From contig NZ_OBDY01000011.1 in the NCBI RefSeq assembly GCF_900215205.1, positions 212,808 to 276,807 of the forward strand: a stretch of 64,000 bases of DNA, in the 5' to 3' direction. Positions 1-8,956 of the stretch are shown here, piece after piece. The DNA is from Paractinoplanes atraurantiacus (GTDB lineage Bacteria; Actinomycetota; Actinomycetes; Mycobacteriales; Micromonosporaceae). Position 1 is the first letter of the stretch. Each line of letters starts with the position of its first letter. The notes under the pieces were generated by a model. It was not told the DNA's origin. It saw only the letters and a list, made by a program, of their open reading frames with translations, and did not search any database. A program made the position numbers and the translations under genes.

Positions 1-734
1 GCGATCATCGCGATCTCCAGCGGATCCCGCACGTTGTAGCAGTAGTCGTTGACCCGGGCGTAGTCCGAGTCGCCGCACCAGTGGCGGTACTGCCAGAAGC
101 CGATCAGGGCGTACGCCCCCAGCACGAGGATCGAGGCGCCGGTGGCCAGGCCGTCGAGGCCGTCGGTCAGGTTCACGCCGTTCGACATGGCCATGATGAC
201 GAAGACGAAGACCAGCACCGAGCCGACCTTGCCGACGTCGAGCCAGCTGATGTCGCGGATGAACGAGATGTGCTCGCTGGCCACCGTCTCGCCGTTGGTG
301 CTCGGCACGTAGAGCGCCACGACCGCGAACGCGGTGCCGACGATCAGCTGGCCTAGCAGCTTGCCCTTGGCGCTCAGGCCGTCGGAGTTGCGCCGGCGCA
401 CCTTCAGCAGGTCGTCCAGGAAGCCGACCACGCCGCAGAAGACGAACAGGCCGAGCAGGACCAGGGCGGTCATGGTCGGGCTCTCCTGGGCGATCTGCCG
501 CTCCGGGAGGGTGGTCAGGGCGACGTGCCCGGCCGCGTACGCGATGACCGTGGCGATGATGAAGGCCACGCCGCCCATCGTGGGCGTGCCCTTCTTGCCC
601 GCGTTGCTGGCCAGGCCGAGCCCGCCGCGGATCGGCTGGCCCGCCTTCATCGCGGTGAAGACGCGGATGGCGATCGGTGTGCCGAACAGCGAGATGATGA
701 AGGCGACCGCGGCCGCGACGATTACTGCCCTCAC
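1..734 (-). CDS. mraY: Phospho-N-acetylmuramoyl-pentapeptide transferase MraY, 3' end cut by window
   Basis: Integral membrane enzyme that transfers phospho-MurNAc-pentapeptide from UDP to undecaprenyl phosphate, giving lipid I. About 244 codons are visible from a GTG start whose GTGA overlaps the murF stop, so the two are translationally coupled. The family motifs are present: FLDD-LLK at residues 105-111 (catalytic Asp pair 107/108) and the N-x2-N-x2-DGxDGL block at about 185-197. Several hydrophobic segments fit the multi-pass topology. The C-terminal third lies beyond base 1. It is the last visible gene of the dcw cluster, and its place directly after murF is the usual order. Confidence 0.95.
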   Translation of the reverse strand, partial: MRAVIVAAAVAFIISLFGTPIAIRVFTAMKAGQPIRGGLGLASNAGKKGTPTMGGVAFIIATVIAYAAGHVALTTLPERQIAQESPTMTALVLLGLFVFCGVVGFLDDLLKVRRRNSDGLSAKGKLLGQLIVGTAFAVVALYVPSTNGETVASEHISFIRDISWLDVGKVGSVLVFVFVIMAMSNGVNLTDGLDGLATGASILVLGAYALIGFWQYRHWCGDSDYARVNDYCYNVRDPLEIAMI

Positions 735-2116
735 CGGGTCTCCTCCTCGGGACGCAGCGAGTCCACCACGTCCCACGTGCGGTACCGGGAGCCCTTGACC
801 AGGACGACATCGCCGTCCCGCAGGTCTCCCTTCACGATCTCGATGGCGGCGGCCTGATCCGCGGCGAGGACAGCCTCACCCGTCCAGCCGCCGACCGCTT
901 GCGCGCCGTCCACGATCGGGGCCGCCTCCGGCGCGACCACGATCAGCCGGTCCACGCCGAGCTCGGCCGCGACCCGGCCGACCTCCTCGTGTCCCGAGCG
1001 CTCGTGGGGGCCGAGCTCGGCCATGTAGCCGAGCACGGCGGTGGTGCGCCTGCCCTCGCCCATCGCGGCCAGCGCCTGGAGCGCGGCCGTGGTCGAGGAC
1101 GGATTGGCGTTGTACGAGTCGTCGATCACCGTGACGCCGTCGGGGCGGGTGAAGACGTCCATCCGGCGGCCGGACACGATGCCGACCTCGCCGAGCGCCT
1201 CGGCCACGTCCTCGACGCTCATCCCGAGCGAGAGAGCCACCGCCGCCGCCGAAAGCGTGTTCGCCACCTGGTGGCGACCCGCGACAGCAAGCTCCACTCT
1301 GCCCGATTTTTCACCATAATGAAGCACATAAGACGCGCGACCCTGAAGATTGACGCTCACGTCGGTCGCCCGCACCGCTGCCTCCGGCGACTCGCCGGTC
1401 AGCACCACCCGGGCCGAGGTCCGCGGCGCCATCCCGGCCACCAGCGGATCGTCCGCGTTCAGCACCGCCACGCCATCGGCCGGCAGCGCCTCGACCAGCT
1501 CACCCTTGGCCTGCGCGGTCCCCTCGACCGAGCCGAACTCACCGAGGTGGGCGGCGCCGATGTTCAGCACCACGCCGACCGCCGGACGGGCGATCTCCGT
1601 CAGGTACCGGATGTGCCCGATCCCCCGCGCGCCCATCTCCAGCACCAGGAACCGGGTCTCCGTGGTCGCCTGCGACACCGTGTACGGGAAACCGAGCTCG
1701 TTGTTCAGCGACCCGGCCGGCGCGATCGTCGGCCCCAGCCGCGACAGCAACTGCCCGATGTAGTCCTTGGTCGTCGTCTTGCCGGACGACCCGGTGAGCC
1801 CGACGATGGTCAGCTTGTCCAGCCGGCCGACCACGGCCGTCGCCAGCGCCGCGAGCGCGGCCAGCGGCTCGGCCACCACCACACCCGGCTGACCCGTGTC
1901 GCGCGTGCTGAGCACCGCGGCCGCCCCGGCCTCGACCGTCGCCGCCGCGAACTTGTGCCCGTCGACCTTCTCGCCCTCGAAGGCGACGAAGAGCCCACCC
2001 GGTCCCACCTTGCGGGAGTCGTACTCCACTCCCCCGGTGACCTCGAGCTCCGGCGACGCGTTGACCACGCGTCCACCGGTGCGCTCGGCGATCTCCGCCA
2101 GCGTCATCCGGATCAC
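731..2116 (-). CDS. murF: UDP-MurNAc-tripeptide--D-Ala-D-Ala ligase MurF
   Basis: Cytoplasmic ATP-dependent ligase that adds D-Ala-D-Ala to UDP-MurNAc-tripeptide, the last soluble step of peptidoglycan precursor synthesis. At 461 aa it has normal MurF length. The N-terminal UMP-binding domain contains the DSR motif (33-35); the ATP loop GLTGSSGKTTT is at 106-116; the central domain carries the NxNNE-like segment (LNNELGFPY) and the C-terminal ligase domain has DDSYNANP. The ATG start overlaps the murE stop (ATGA) and the stop overlaps mraY, so it sits in a tightly coupled run murE-murF-mraY. A start at Met4 cannot be excluded. Confidence 0.96.
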   Translation of the reverse strand: MIRMTLAEIAERTGGRVVNASPELEVTGGVEYDSRKVGPGGLFVAFEGEKVDGHKFAAATVEAGAAAVLSTRDTGQPGVVVAEPLAALAALATAVVGRLDKLTIVGLTGSSGKTTTKDYIGQLLSRLGPTIAPAGSLNNELGFPYTVSQATTETRFLVLEMGARGIGHIRYLTEIARPAVGVVLNIGAAHLGEFGSVEGTAQAKGELVEALPADGVAVLNADDPLVAGMAPRTSARVVLTGESPEAAVRATDVSVNLQGRASYVLHYGEKSGRVELAVAGRHQVANTLSAAAVALSLGMSVEDVAEALGEVGIVSGRRMDVFTRPDGVTVIDDSYNANPSSTTAALQALAAMGEGRRTTAVLGYMAELGPHERSGHEEVGRVAAELGVDRLIVVAPEAAPIVDGAQAVGGWTGEAVLAADQAAAIEIVKGDLRDGDVVLVKGSRYRTWDVVDSLRPEEETR

Positions 2117-3630
2117 GAGCCGCTCCCCGCGGCGGCGGTCAGCGCCGCGGCCAGCTCGATCCGGTCGTCGAACGGCAGCATCTCGCCGTTCACCTCCTGG
2201 CCACGCTCGTGTCCCTTGCCCAGCAGCGCGATCACGTCGCCCGGCGCGGCCAGCCGCACCGCCTCGTCGATCGCGTCACGCCGCCCGGCCACTTCGATGA
2301 TCTTCGCAGGGGCTCCGGCCTGCTCGGCCCCGGCCCGCACGGCCGCGCGCACGGCGGCCGGGTCCTCGGTCCGGGGGTTGTCGTCGGTGATGATGACCAG
2401 GTCGCTGCCGCGGGCCGCCGCCGCGCCCATCAGCGGGCGCTTGCCGCGGTCGCGGTCGCCGCCGGCGCCGATCAGGCAGATCACCCGGCCGCCGCGGCCG
2501 GTGGCCAGCTCGCGCAGCGCGGCCAGGGCGGCCACGATCGCGTCCGGCTTGTGCGCGTAGTCGACCACGCCCAGCACCTCGCCCGGCGCCGCCACCTGCT
2601 CCAGGCGGCCCGGAACGCCGGCGCAGGCGGCGATGCCGCTCGCGGCCACGGCCGGGTCGACGCCGGCGGCCACCAGGGCGGCCAGGGCCAGCAGCGCGTT
2701 GGCCACGTTGTGCCGGCCGGGCAGGGCCACACCGGCCTCCACCCGCACGCCGCCGGGCCCGTGGGCCACGAAGCGCTGACCGAACGCCGAGGGCCGGATA
2801 TCGGAGGCCCACCACGAGGCCCCGGTGTCACCGTCGGCCGAGTAGCTGATCGTCTCCGGCTTGAACAAAGGCGCCAGCGCCGCGTCGTCCTTGTTGAGGA
2901 CCTCGAAGCGGCAACGGCCGTCGAACAGCTTCGCCTTGGCCGCGAAGTAGTCGTCGGCGTCGCGGTGGAAGTCGAGGTGGTCGAGGCCGAAGTTGGTGTA
3001 GCCGCCGACGGTGTAGCGGACGCCGTTGACCCGGCCGACGGCCAGCGCGTGGCTGGACACCTCCATCACCACGGCGGTGACGTCGCGCTCCCGGCCGGCG
3101 GCCAGGATCGCGTGCACGTCGGTCGCCTCGGGCGTGGTCCGCACGCTCTGCACGACCAGGTCGCCCAGCCGCGTCTCGACCGTGCCGATCATGCCGGTGA
3201 CCAGGCCGGCGGCCCGCAGGCCGGACTCGACCAGATAGGCCGTCGAGGTCTTGCCGGCGGTGCCGGTGATCCCGATCACGGTCAGGTTGGCGGACGGGTC
3301 GCCGTAGATCGCCGAGGCGGCGGCGCCGAGGACGGCCCGCGGATCGTCGACCACCAGCACCGGAAGTCCCGTGGCGGAGGCTCGAGCGGCCCCGGAGGGG
3401 TCGGTGAGAAGGGCGGCGGCGCCGGCCGACGCGACGGCGGCGGAGAACTCCGCGCCGTGCCGGTTGGCGCCGGGAAGGGCCGCGTAGAGGTCGCCGGGTC
3501 GGACGTCACGGCTGTCGTGGGTGATCCCGGTGACCTCGGCGTCGTCGCCGGTCAGCGTGGCCGCGATCAACGGGGCCAGGCTCGACAACCGGTGCGGCGC
3601 CACGGAAAGGGGACGGGGAATGCCGGGCAC
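2113..3630 (-). CDS. murE: UDP-MurNAc-L-Ala-D-Glu--meso-DAP ligase MurE
   Basis: Mur ligase that adds the third stem-peptide residue. The ATP loop GTAGKTST is at about 123-130. The lysine expected to be carbamylated lies in the YFAAKAKLFDG segment near residue 232. The specificity motif DNPR is at 417-420; in this family DNPR marks meso-diaminopimelate-adding enzymes, so DAP-type peptidoglycan is expected. 505 aa with a GTG start; the N-terminus is a little long and a downstream start is possible. It is separated from ftsI by about 63 bp and overlaps murF by 4 bp. Confidence 0.95.
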   Translation of the reverse strand: MPGIPRPLSVAPHRLSSLAPLIAATLTGDDAEVTGITHDSRDVRPGDLYAALPGANRHGAEFSAAVASAGAAALLTDPSGAARASATGLPVLVVDDPRAVLGAAASAIYGDPSANLTVIGITGTAGKTSTAYLVESGLRAAGLVTGMIGTVETRLGDLVVQSVRTTPEATDVHAILAAGRERDVTAVVMEVSSHALAVGRVNGVRYTVGGYTNFGLDHLDFHRDADDYFAAKAKLFDGRCRFEVLNKDDAALAPLFKPETISYSADGDTGASWWASDIRPSAFGQRFVAHGPGGVRVEAGVALPGRHNVANALLALAALVAAGVDPAVAASGIAACAGVPGRLEQVAAPGEVLGVVDYAHKPDAIVAALAALRELATGRGGRVICLIGAGGDRDRGKRPLMGAAAARGSDLVIITDDNPRTEDPAAVRAAVRAGAEQAGAPAKIIEVAGRRDAIDEAVRLAAPGDVIALLGKGHERGQEVNGEMLPFDDRIELAAALTAAAGSGS

Positions 3631-3693
3631 GGCGTCAGACCCTACCCCGTGCCCACCGCTCGGCGAAAAACGCCATACCGCCGTACAAGGGCC

Positions 3694-6087
3694 TCATGGC
3701 TTGATCTTCAGTTTCGGCGCCGGCTCGGTCGACGGCGGCACCTTGTTGTGCAGCAGCGCGAACGACATCATCTTCGAGAACGCCGGCGCGGCCACGTCGC
3801 CGCCGGTGCCGACCGGCACGTCGGCCGAGACCGCGATGACGAAACGCGGGTTCTCGGCCGGAGCCATGCCGATGAACGACCCGTAGTTGGCGCTCGTGTA
3901 CTGACCGTCGATCAGCCGCTTGCCGGTGCCGGTCTTGCCCGACACCCGGTAGCCGGCGACCGCGGCCTTCTTGCCGGTGGCGCCGTCGTTGTCGACCACG
4001 GCCTCCATCATGGTGCGCAGCTCGGAGGCGACCTCCGGGTCGAGCACCTTGTGCGTCTCCGGCTTCGCGGACTGGGTGACCTTGCCGTCCTTGCCGGAGG
4101 TCATCGACTTGATGAGGTGCGGCTGGACGTACGTGCCGTCATTGGCGATCGCGTTGTAACCGGCCGCCATCTGCACCAGCGTGGCGTCGACGCTCATACC
4201 GATCGGCACCGAGCCCGACGCCGAGCCGCTCCACTCGTCCGGGGTCAGCAGCCGGCCCTCGGCCTCACCCGGCATGCCCTCCTCGGTCGACTTGCCCAGC
4301 CCGAACTTCTGCTGGTACTCGTAGACCCTCTGCTTGCCGAGCTTGTCGGCGATCAGGATCGTGCCCACGTTGGACGAATAGGCGAGCAGGCCCGCCATCG
4401 TCATCTTGGTGCCCTTCTTCTGCCGGTGCGTGTCGTTGAACGCGTATCCGCCGCGCTCGATCCCCGGGCCGATGGTCAGCACCGAGTCCGGCGTGATCAG
4501 CCCCTCCTGCAGGGCGGCGCCGAAGATGAACGCCTTGTGCACCGAGCCGGGGTCGGCCACGATGCTGCTCGGCACGTCCTCCCGGTCGGTCGGCGAGTAG
4601 TCGCCCGGCTTGGCCGCGTTGTAGGTGGGGCAGCTCGCCTGGGCCAGCACCTCACCCGTCTTGACGTCCATCACGACGGCCCCGGCCATGTAGGCCTTCG
4701 ACTTGGTGGCCTGCTCGCACAGGATGCGCTGCACCTCGAACTGCAGGTAGCTGTCGATCGTCAGCCGCAGCGAGGTGCCCGGCTGCGGCTCCGTGTACTT
4801 CTCGTAGCCGCTCGGGATCGGCTTGTTCAGGTCGCCCTTGCCGATCTCGAAGATCCGCTGGCCGTCGGTGCCGCGCAGCAGCGAGTCGTAGCGGGCCTCG
4901 ATGCCCTCCAGGCCCGAGTTGTCGTCGCCGGTGAAGCCGATCAGGTTGGCCGCCAGGTCGGCGTTCGGCACGTCGCGCCGCTCGTCCTCCTTGACCACGA
5001 TGCCGGGCAGCTCCATGGCGGCGATCTTGTCGCCGACGGAGATGTCGACACCCTGGGCCAGATATTCGAACCGGGACTGGCCGCCGCCCGGCCGCGTGTG
5101 CGGCTTGATCAGCGGCAGGAGCTTGGAGACGGGCACCCTGACCAGCGGGGACAGGGTGGCCGCGGTCTTCTCCGGGTTCTTGACGAGCACGGGGTCGGCG
5201 CCGATGTACCGCGCCTCGACACTGTGCGCGAGCACGGTCCCGTTCCGGTCGACGATGCTGCCGCGGGCCGCCGGCAGGCGGACCTCGGCCAGCCGGTCCT
5301 CGCGCAGCTCGATGAGCCGCTTGGCGTCGGACGGCGACGAGGCCACCTGGAGCACGACCAGCCGCACGCCGATCATCACGAAGAGCGAGAGCGCCACGAC
5401 GGCGCCGATCCGCAGCCGCCGTGTGCTGTTGGCCAGCTTCGGCGGCTCGGGCGCGACCGCGCGGACAGCGCGGCTGACCCGCGGTCCACTCACAATCCGT
5501 TCTTTGGAGGTACGGGTTGACGACCCCGCCCGAGAGCCCCGCGCGGCCCGAAGGCCGCGATCCGATCCGGCGACCGCACGGCGTGGCTTGACGCCGGCCC
5601 GGGTGCGCCGGCGGTCCTGCTCGTCCTCGGCGAACTCGTCCTCGTCGAACGCGGCCGCCCGCCCCCGCAGCCCGGCCTTGCCACCCGCCCGCACATCGCG
5701 TGTCTTGGCGGCTTTGCTTTTGCTTTCCGCGGCGCCTTTACGGGTCCGGCCCCGGCCGGCGGGCTGCTCCGGAATGTCCGGAGCCTCCGCGGCCTCCGCC
5801 GTCTCGTCCGGCTCGGTGCGGCCACCGCGCCGGGGTCGCCCGCCGTCGAGCACCTGCAGCGCGGGCCGGAACGGATCCGCGTTGCGCCCGGCGCGCGGCG
5901 ACCGGGTGCGCTGGTCGCGCTCGGCCATGGTGCGCCCGCGCGGCGTGTAGGCCCGCGCGTCCCCGATGCCGCCGAAGCCGCGGCCCTTGGCCTCCGTCTC
6001 CTCCCCCTCGCCGGGAAGGTCACGAGACGTGCCGCGCCGGGGCTGAGCGCCCCGGCGCGGTGGAGTGTCGTCAGCCCGCGGCGACAT
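3694..6087 (-). CDS. ftsI: Septal peptidoglycan transpeptidase FtsI (PBP3 class B)
   Basis: Class B penicillin-binding protein that crosslinks septal peptidoglycan with FtsW. One transmembrane helix lies at about 226-249, followed by the PBP dimerisation domain and the transpeptidase domain. The active-site motifs are SVHK (Ser515, Lys518), SSN (571-573) and KTGTG (718-722). At 797 aa it is some 150-200 residues longer than typical FtsI. The excess is a cytoplasmic N-terminal tail of about 220 residues rich in Arg, Gly, Pro, Asp and Glu that looks disordered. Only 5 bp separate it from the ftsL-like gene upstream. Whether the full tail is translated is not certain, but no internal start with a good ribosome-binding site was seen. 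Confidence 0.94.
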   Translation of the reverse strand: MSPRADDTPPRRGAQPRRGTSRDLPGEGEETEAKGRGFGGIGDARAYTPRGRTMAERDQRTRSPRAGRNADPFRPALQVLDGGRPRRGGRTEPDETAEAAEAPDIPEQPAGRGRTRKGAAESKSKAAKTRDVRAGGKAGLRGRAAAFDEDEFAEDEQDRRRTRAGVKPRRAVAGSDRGLRAARGSRAGSSTRTSKERIVSGPRVSRAVRAVAPEPPKLANSTRRLRIGAVVALSLFVMIGVRLVVLQVASSPSDAKRLIELREDRLAEVRLPAARGSIVDRNGTVLAHSVEARYIGADPVLVKNPEKTAATLSPLVRVPVSKLLPLIKPHTRPGGGQSRFEYLAQGVDISVGDKIAAMELPGIVVKEDERRDVPNADLAANLIGFTGDDNSGLEGIEARYDSLLRGTDGQRIFEIGKGDLNKPIPSGYEKYTEPQPGTSLRLTIDSYLQFEVQRILCEQATKSKAYMAGAVVMDVKTGEVLAQASCPTYNAAKPGDYSPTDREDVPSSIVADPGSVHKAFIFGAALQEGLITPDSVLTIGPGIERGGYAFNDTHRQKKGTKMTMAGLLAYSSNVGTILIADKLGKQRVYEYQQKFGLGKSTEEGMPGEAEGRLLTPDEWSGSASGSVPIGMSVDATLVQMAAGYNAIANDGTYVQPHLIKSMTSGKDGKVTQSAKPETHKVLDPEVASELRTMMEAVVDNDGATGKKAAVAGYRVSGKTGTGKRLIDGQYTSANYGSFIGMAPAENPRFVIAVSADVPVGTGGDVAAPAFSKMMSFALLHNKVPPSTEPAPKLKIKP

Positions 6088-6092
6088 ACGGC

Positions 6093-7505
6093 CTACTGCC
6101 CGTTGCTGGCGGCCTGGCCGCTACCGGCCTGCCCGTTCGCGGCCTGCCCGTTGCCGGTCTGGCCGTTGGCGGTCTGGCCGTTGGCGGTCTGGCCGTTCGT
6201 GGTGCCGCCGGTGGCGGTGTCGGTCTTGGCGGGCTGCTCGGTGACCGACTTCTTGCCCTCGGCCGGCATCGGCACGCCGATCTGCTTGCCGTCGGGAAGC
6301 CGCAGCACCGCGATGTTGTCCGCCTTGACCAGGCCGAGCCGCCGGGCCGCCGCGTCCAGGTTGCCCACGCTGGACACCTGGATCAGCTGGTTGTCGAGGT
6401 CCTGCCGCTGGTTGTCGAGCGCCGTGTTCTGCTTCTCCAGATCAGCGATCTTGAACGAGTTCTCGTTCGTCTTGGTGTTGATCAGCAGAATCCCGAGCAC
6501 ACCGACGATGACCAGCCCCACGACTCCCGCCGCGAACGGCGCCCGCGGCCCCCGGCGCACAGGCGCCGGCGCCACCGAAAGCCGCGGCCCGGCCGCAGCC
6601 TCGGAACGCCCACCACCGTCGGGCGCGACCTCGAGCTGCAGAGCGGCCGTGCCCTCGACGGGCGCGTCGAGACCCCGCCGGTCGCCACCCGTGCCGCGGG
6701 AGGCCTTGGCGGCACCCTTCTCCAGCTTGGCCGCGATCGGCTTGACCTTGTCGTCCTGCTCCACGTCCCGCCGAGCCCGGACATCCTCGGTGATCCGCCG
6801 AACCCGCTCGCTCTCGGCATCGCGCCGGCCCCGAACGCCCTCGGTGTCGCGGCGCTTGGCCGGACCGCCCGCCTCACGGCGAGCCCGAACACCCTCGGTG
6901 TCCCGGCGCTTCGGCGCCGCGTCCACCTCGCGGGCCCGCAGCTCGCCGGTGTCCCGGCGCGCCCGAAGCTCGCCCGCCTCGCGAACGCGAACCTCCTCGC
7001 TGTCGCGACGGCTGCGGACGCCCTCGGTGTCCCGCCGCTTGGCCGGACCATCCATGTCGCGGCGCGGGCGAACGCCCTCGGTGTCACGCCGCGGGCGAAC
7101 GCCCTCGGTGTCACGCCGCGGGCGAACGCCCTCGGTGTCGCGGCGCTTGGCCGGAACGTCGGTGCCCCGGCGGGCGCGGAGCTCGCCGGTGTCGCGGCGG
7201 GCGCTGATCGCCTCGTTGTCGCGAGCGCGGCCGCGAGGTGTGGCGGCGTCGCGGCCCCCACCGCGGACGTCGTCGTTCTCGCGGCGGCGGGTGCTCGCGG
7301 CGCGGGCGTCGCGGGCGATCCCTGACCGGCGCGTGTCGGCCCCCTCGCTGGTACGGACCTCGTCCGTGAAGTGCCGTGCCCCCCGGCCGGCACTGCTCCG
7401 GGCGTCCGCATCGCGGCTCGTGCCCTGGTCGCGCCGGCCACCGGCCTGACGCTGCTGATCCGCGGCCCGGCCCCCCGACCGCGGCGCGTGGGTGCGCTCG
7501 CTCAT
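6093..7505 (-). CDS. ftsL: FtsL-like divisome protein with repetitive N-terminal tail
   Basis: Bitopic protein in the ftsL position between rsmH and ftsI. One transmembrane segment at about 323-343 is followed by a short coiled coil (350-376, SFKIADLEKQNTALDNQ...) and the small FtsL/DivIC-type domain (LDAAARRLGLVKADNIAVL). FtsL proteins scaffold FtsB and the FtsWI synthase. The unusual part is the 320-residue cytoplasmic tail. Residues 103-249 are built from repeats of RRDTEGVR (six exact copies) and variants such as RRDTGELR and RRDSEEVR. The extracellular C-terminus ends in NGQTA/NGQAA repeats. Its ATGA start overlaps the rsmH stop. FtsL sequences diverge fast, so the name rests on position and architecture. 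Confidence 0.78.
   Translation of the reverse strand: MSERTHAPRSGGRAADQQRQAGGRRDQGTSRDADARSSAGRGARHFTDEVRTSEGADTRRSGIARDARAASTRRRENDDVRGGGRDAATPRGRARDNEAISARRDTGELRARRGTDVPAKRRDTEGVRPRRDTEGVRPRRDTEGVRPRRDMDGPAKRRDTEGVRSRRDSEEVRVREAGELRARRDTGELRAREVDAAPKRRDTEGVRARREAGGPAKRRDTEGVRGRRDAESERVRRITEDVRARRDVEQDDKVKPIAAKLEKGAAKASRGTGGDRRGLDAPVEGTAALQLEVAPDGGGRSEAAAGPRLSVAPAPVRRGPRAPFAAGVVGLVIVGVLGILLINTKTNENSFKIADLEKQNTALDNQRQDLDNQLIQVSSVGNLDAAARRLGLVKADNIAVLRLPDGKQIGVPMPAEGKKSVTEQPAKTDTATGGTTNGQTANGQTANGQTGNGQAANGQAGSGQAASNGQ
7065..7145 (-). repeat. 27-bp tandem repeat coding RRDTEGVRP x3
   Basis: Three consecutive near-identical 27-nt units inside the ftsL-like gene encode RRDTEGVRP three times (residues 121-147). 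Degenerate units continue on both sides. The conservation at DNA level suggests recent expansion by slippage or unequal recombination. Confidence 0.85.
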
Positions 7506-8566
7506 GCTTTCCCCTCCCCCTCTTCGCGTTCCCCCGGGCGTAACCGCCCTCGTCCCCCGTGCGTTGTAGACAGTCGGGGCCGTTCGCGGGCGGCCCCGGG
7601 AGCCTGGTCGTGCTGGTCGAGGCGCTCCACAGCGCGCAGCTTCACGGAAGCTGCCCGCGGGTTCGCCTCTACCTCCTCGTCGCTGGGCGGCTCCGACCCC
7701 TTTGTCAGCAGCCGCAGTGTCGGACCGGTTCCGGGCAGTTCGACCGGCAGGTCGATCGGCCCGGTGCTGCGCGTCCTCGCGGTGAGGGCGCGCTTGACGA
7801 TCCGGTCCTCCAAAGATTGGTAGCTCATCACCACAAGGCGCCCTTTCGGGGCCAACGCGTCCAAAGCGGCCGGGACCGCGGACTCGAGCGTGGCGAGTTC
7901 GCCATTTACCTCGATGCGTAGCGCTTGAAACGTTCTTTTCGAAGGATTTCCACCGGTTCGCCGGGCTGCGGCGGGGATGGACTCTTTGACCAGCTCCGAC
8001 AGCTTCGCCGTCGAGGTGATCCGGCCCTTCTGCCGCTCGCGGACGATCGACGAGACGACGCGAGTGGCGAACTTCTCCTCGCCGTACGTCCGCAGGATCC
8101 GCACCAGCTCACCGGGCTCGTACTCGTTCACGACCTGCTCGGCCGTGATGCCCGTGGTCTGGTCCATGCGCATGTCGAGCGGCGCGTCTTGTGCGTACGC
8201 GAAGCCCCGATCGGCCTCGTCGAGCTGCAACGAGGAGACGCCCAGATCGAACAGTCCGCTGTGGATCCGCGGGATGTCCAGCTCGTCGAGCACCCGGGGC
8301 AACTCGTCGTAGACCGCGTGCGCCAGGTGCACCCGTTCGCCGCCGAAGCGGGCCAGCCGCTGCCGCGAGTGGGCCAGCGCCTCGGTGTCCCGGTCGAGTC
8401 CGATGAGGACGACCTCCGGGTAGCGCTCGAGCACCGCCTCGGCGTGACCGCCCAGGCCGAGCGTGAAGTCGACGTGCACCGCGCCGGGCAGCTCGAGGGC
8501 CGGGGCGAGCAACTCGAGACACCGCTCGAGCAGCACCGGTACGTGCGTACCGCGAAGCTCCCCCAT
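7502..8566 (-). CDS. rsmH: 16S rRNA (cytosine-1402-N4)-methyltransferase RsmH (MraW)
   Basis: SAM-dependent methyltransferase that modifies C1402 in the ribosomal P site. The SAM-binding motif GLGGHAEAVL lies near the N-terminus, and the family block LFDLGVSSLQLDEADRGFAY(Q)..PLDMRMD is intact. A Met four codons further upstream (8578) is also open. I prefer 8566 because a run of five G sits about 5 nt before it and because MGELRGTHVPVLL is the usual family N-terminus. This gives 354 aa. The last bases overlap the ftsL-like start (ATGA). Confidence 0.95.
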   Translation of the reverse strand: MGELRGTHVPVLLERCLELLAPALELPGAVHVDFTLGLGGHAEAVLERYPEVVLIGLDRDTEALAHSRQRLARFGGERVHLAHAVYDELPRVLDELDIPRIHSGLFDLGVSSLQLDEADRGFAYAQDAPLDMRMDQTTGITAEQVVNEYEPGELVRILRTYGEEKFATRVVSSIVRERQKGRITSTAKLSELVKESIPAAARRTGGNPSKRTFQALRIEVNGELATLESAVPAALDALAPKGRLVVMSYQSLEDRIVKRALTARTRSTGPIDLPVELPGTGPTLRLLTKGSEPPSDEEVEANPRAASVKLRAVERLDQHDQAPGAARERPRLSTTHGGRGRLRPGEREEGEGKA

Positions 8567-8707
8567 GTCGACCCCCATCGCAACCCCGACTGTCCACCGC
8601 TACGTCGCCCGCGGAGCCGTACTCCGCGCTTGCCCTACCCGGCCTTGCCGCCCGCCGCCGGCTCCGGTCCCGCGCGTGACCCCCCTGGCCCACGCCCCAC
8701 CGGATCC

Positions 8708-8953
8708 TCACCGGACCTCATGCCAACCCACAGACGACGCCGTAGCGATGTCGCCGTGCCGCAGCAGTTGCCCGAACGTCTTTCCGTACCGCCAGATCCC
8801 CATCCGCTCGTGCCCGTTGCCATCGGGCGCGCCCAACCCGGACACGCGCCTGGCGCCGGGGAAGAGGCGCCAGGTGCGGGAGCGGCTGGAGATCTCGCAG
8901 TACGGCGGCAGCGACGCCCGGGCCTCTGTCTCGCCGACCCAGCCGAAAGCCAC
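8708..8953 (-). CDS. Possible small protein between mraZ and rsmH (81 aa)
   Basis: A GTG-initiated frame of 81 codons begins 3 nt after the mraZ stop. Its third codon positions are mostly G/C, as in the real neighbours, and it lies in the same orientation. The product is basic with several Trp and Arg and has no membrane segment or motif that I recognise. It is not a standard dcw gene, and the frame could be chance in DNA this rich in GC. It would be the only coding content of the unusually long 390-bp gap before rsmH. Confidence 0.3.
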   Translation of the reverse strand: MAFGWVGETEARASLPPYCEISSRSRTWRLFPGARRVSGLGAPDGNGHERMGIWRYGKTFGQLLRHGDIATASSVGWHEVR

Positions 8954-8956
8954 GCC

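Noticed and set aside
2209..5520. A 1,100-codon open frame on the plus strand opposite murE and ftsI
   Set aside because: It is antisense to two clear dcw genes. Its product is His/Arg/Gly/Val-rich without domains, which is the usual shadow of high-GC coding DNA.
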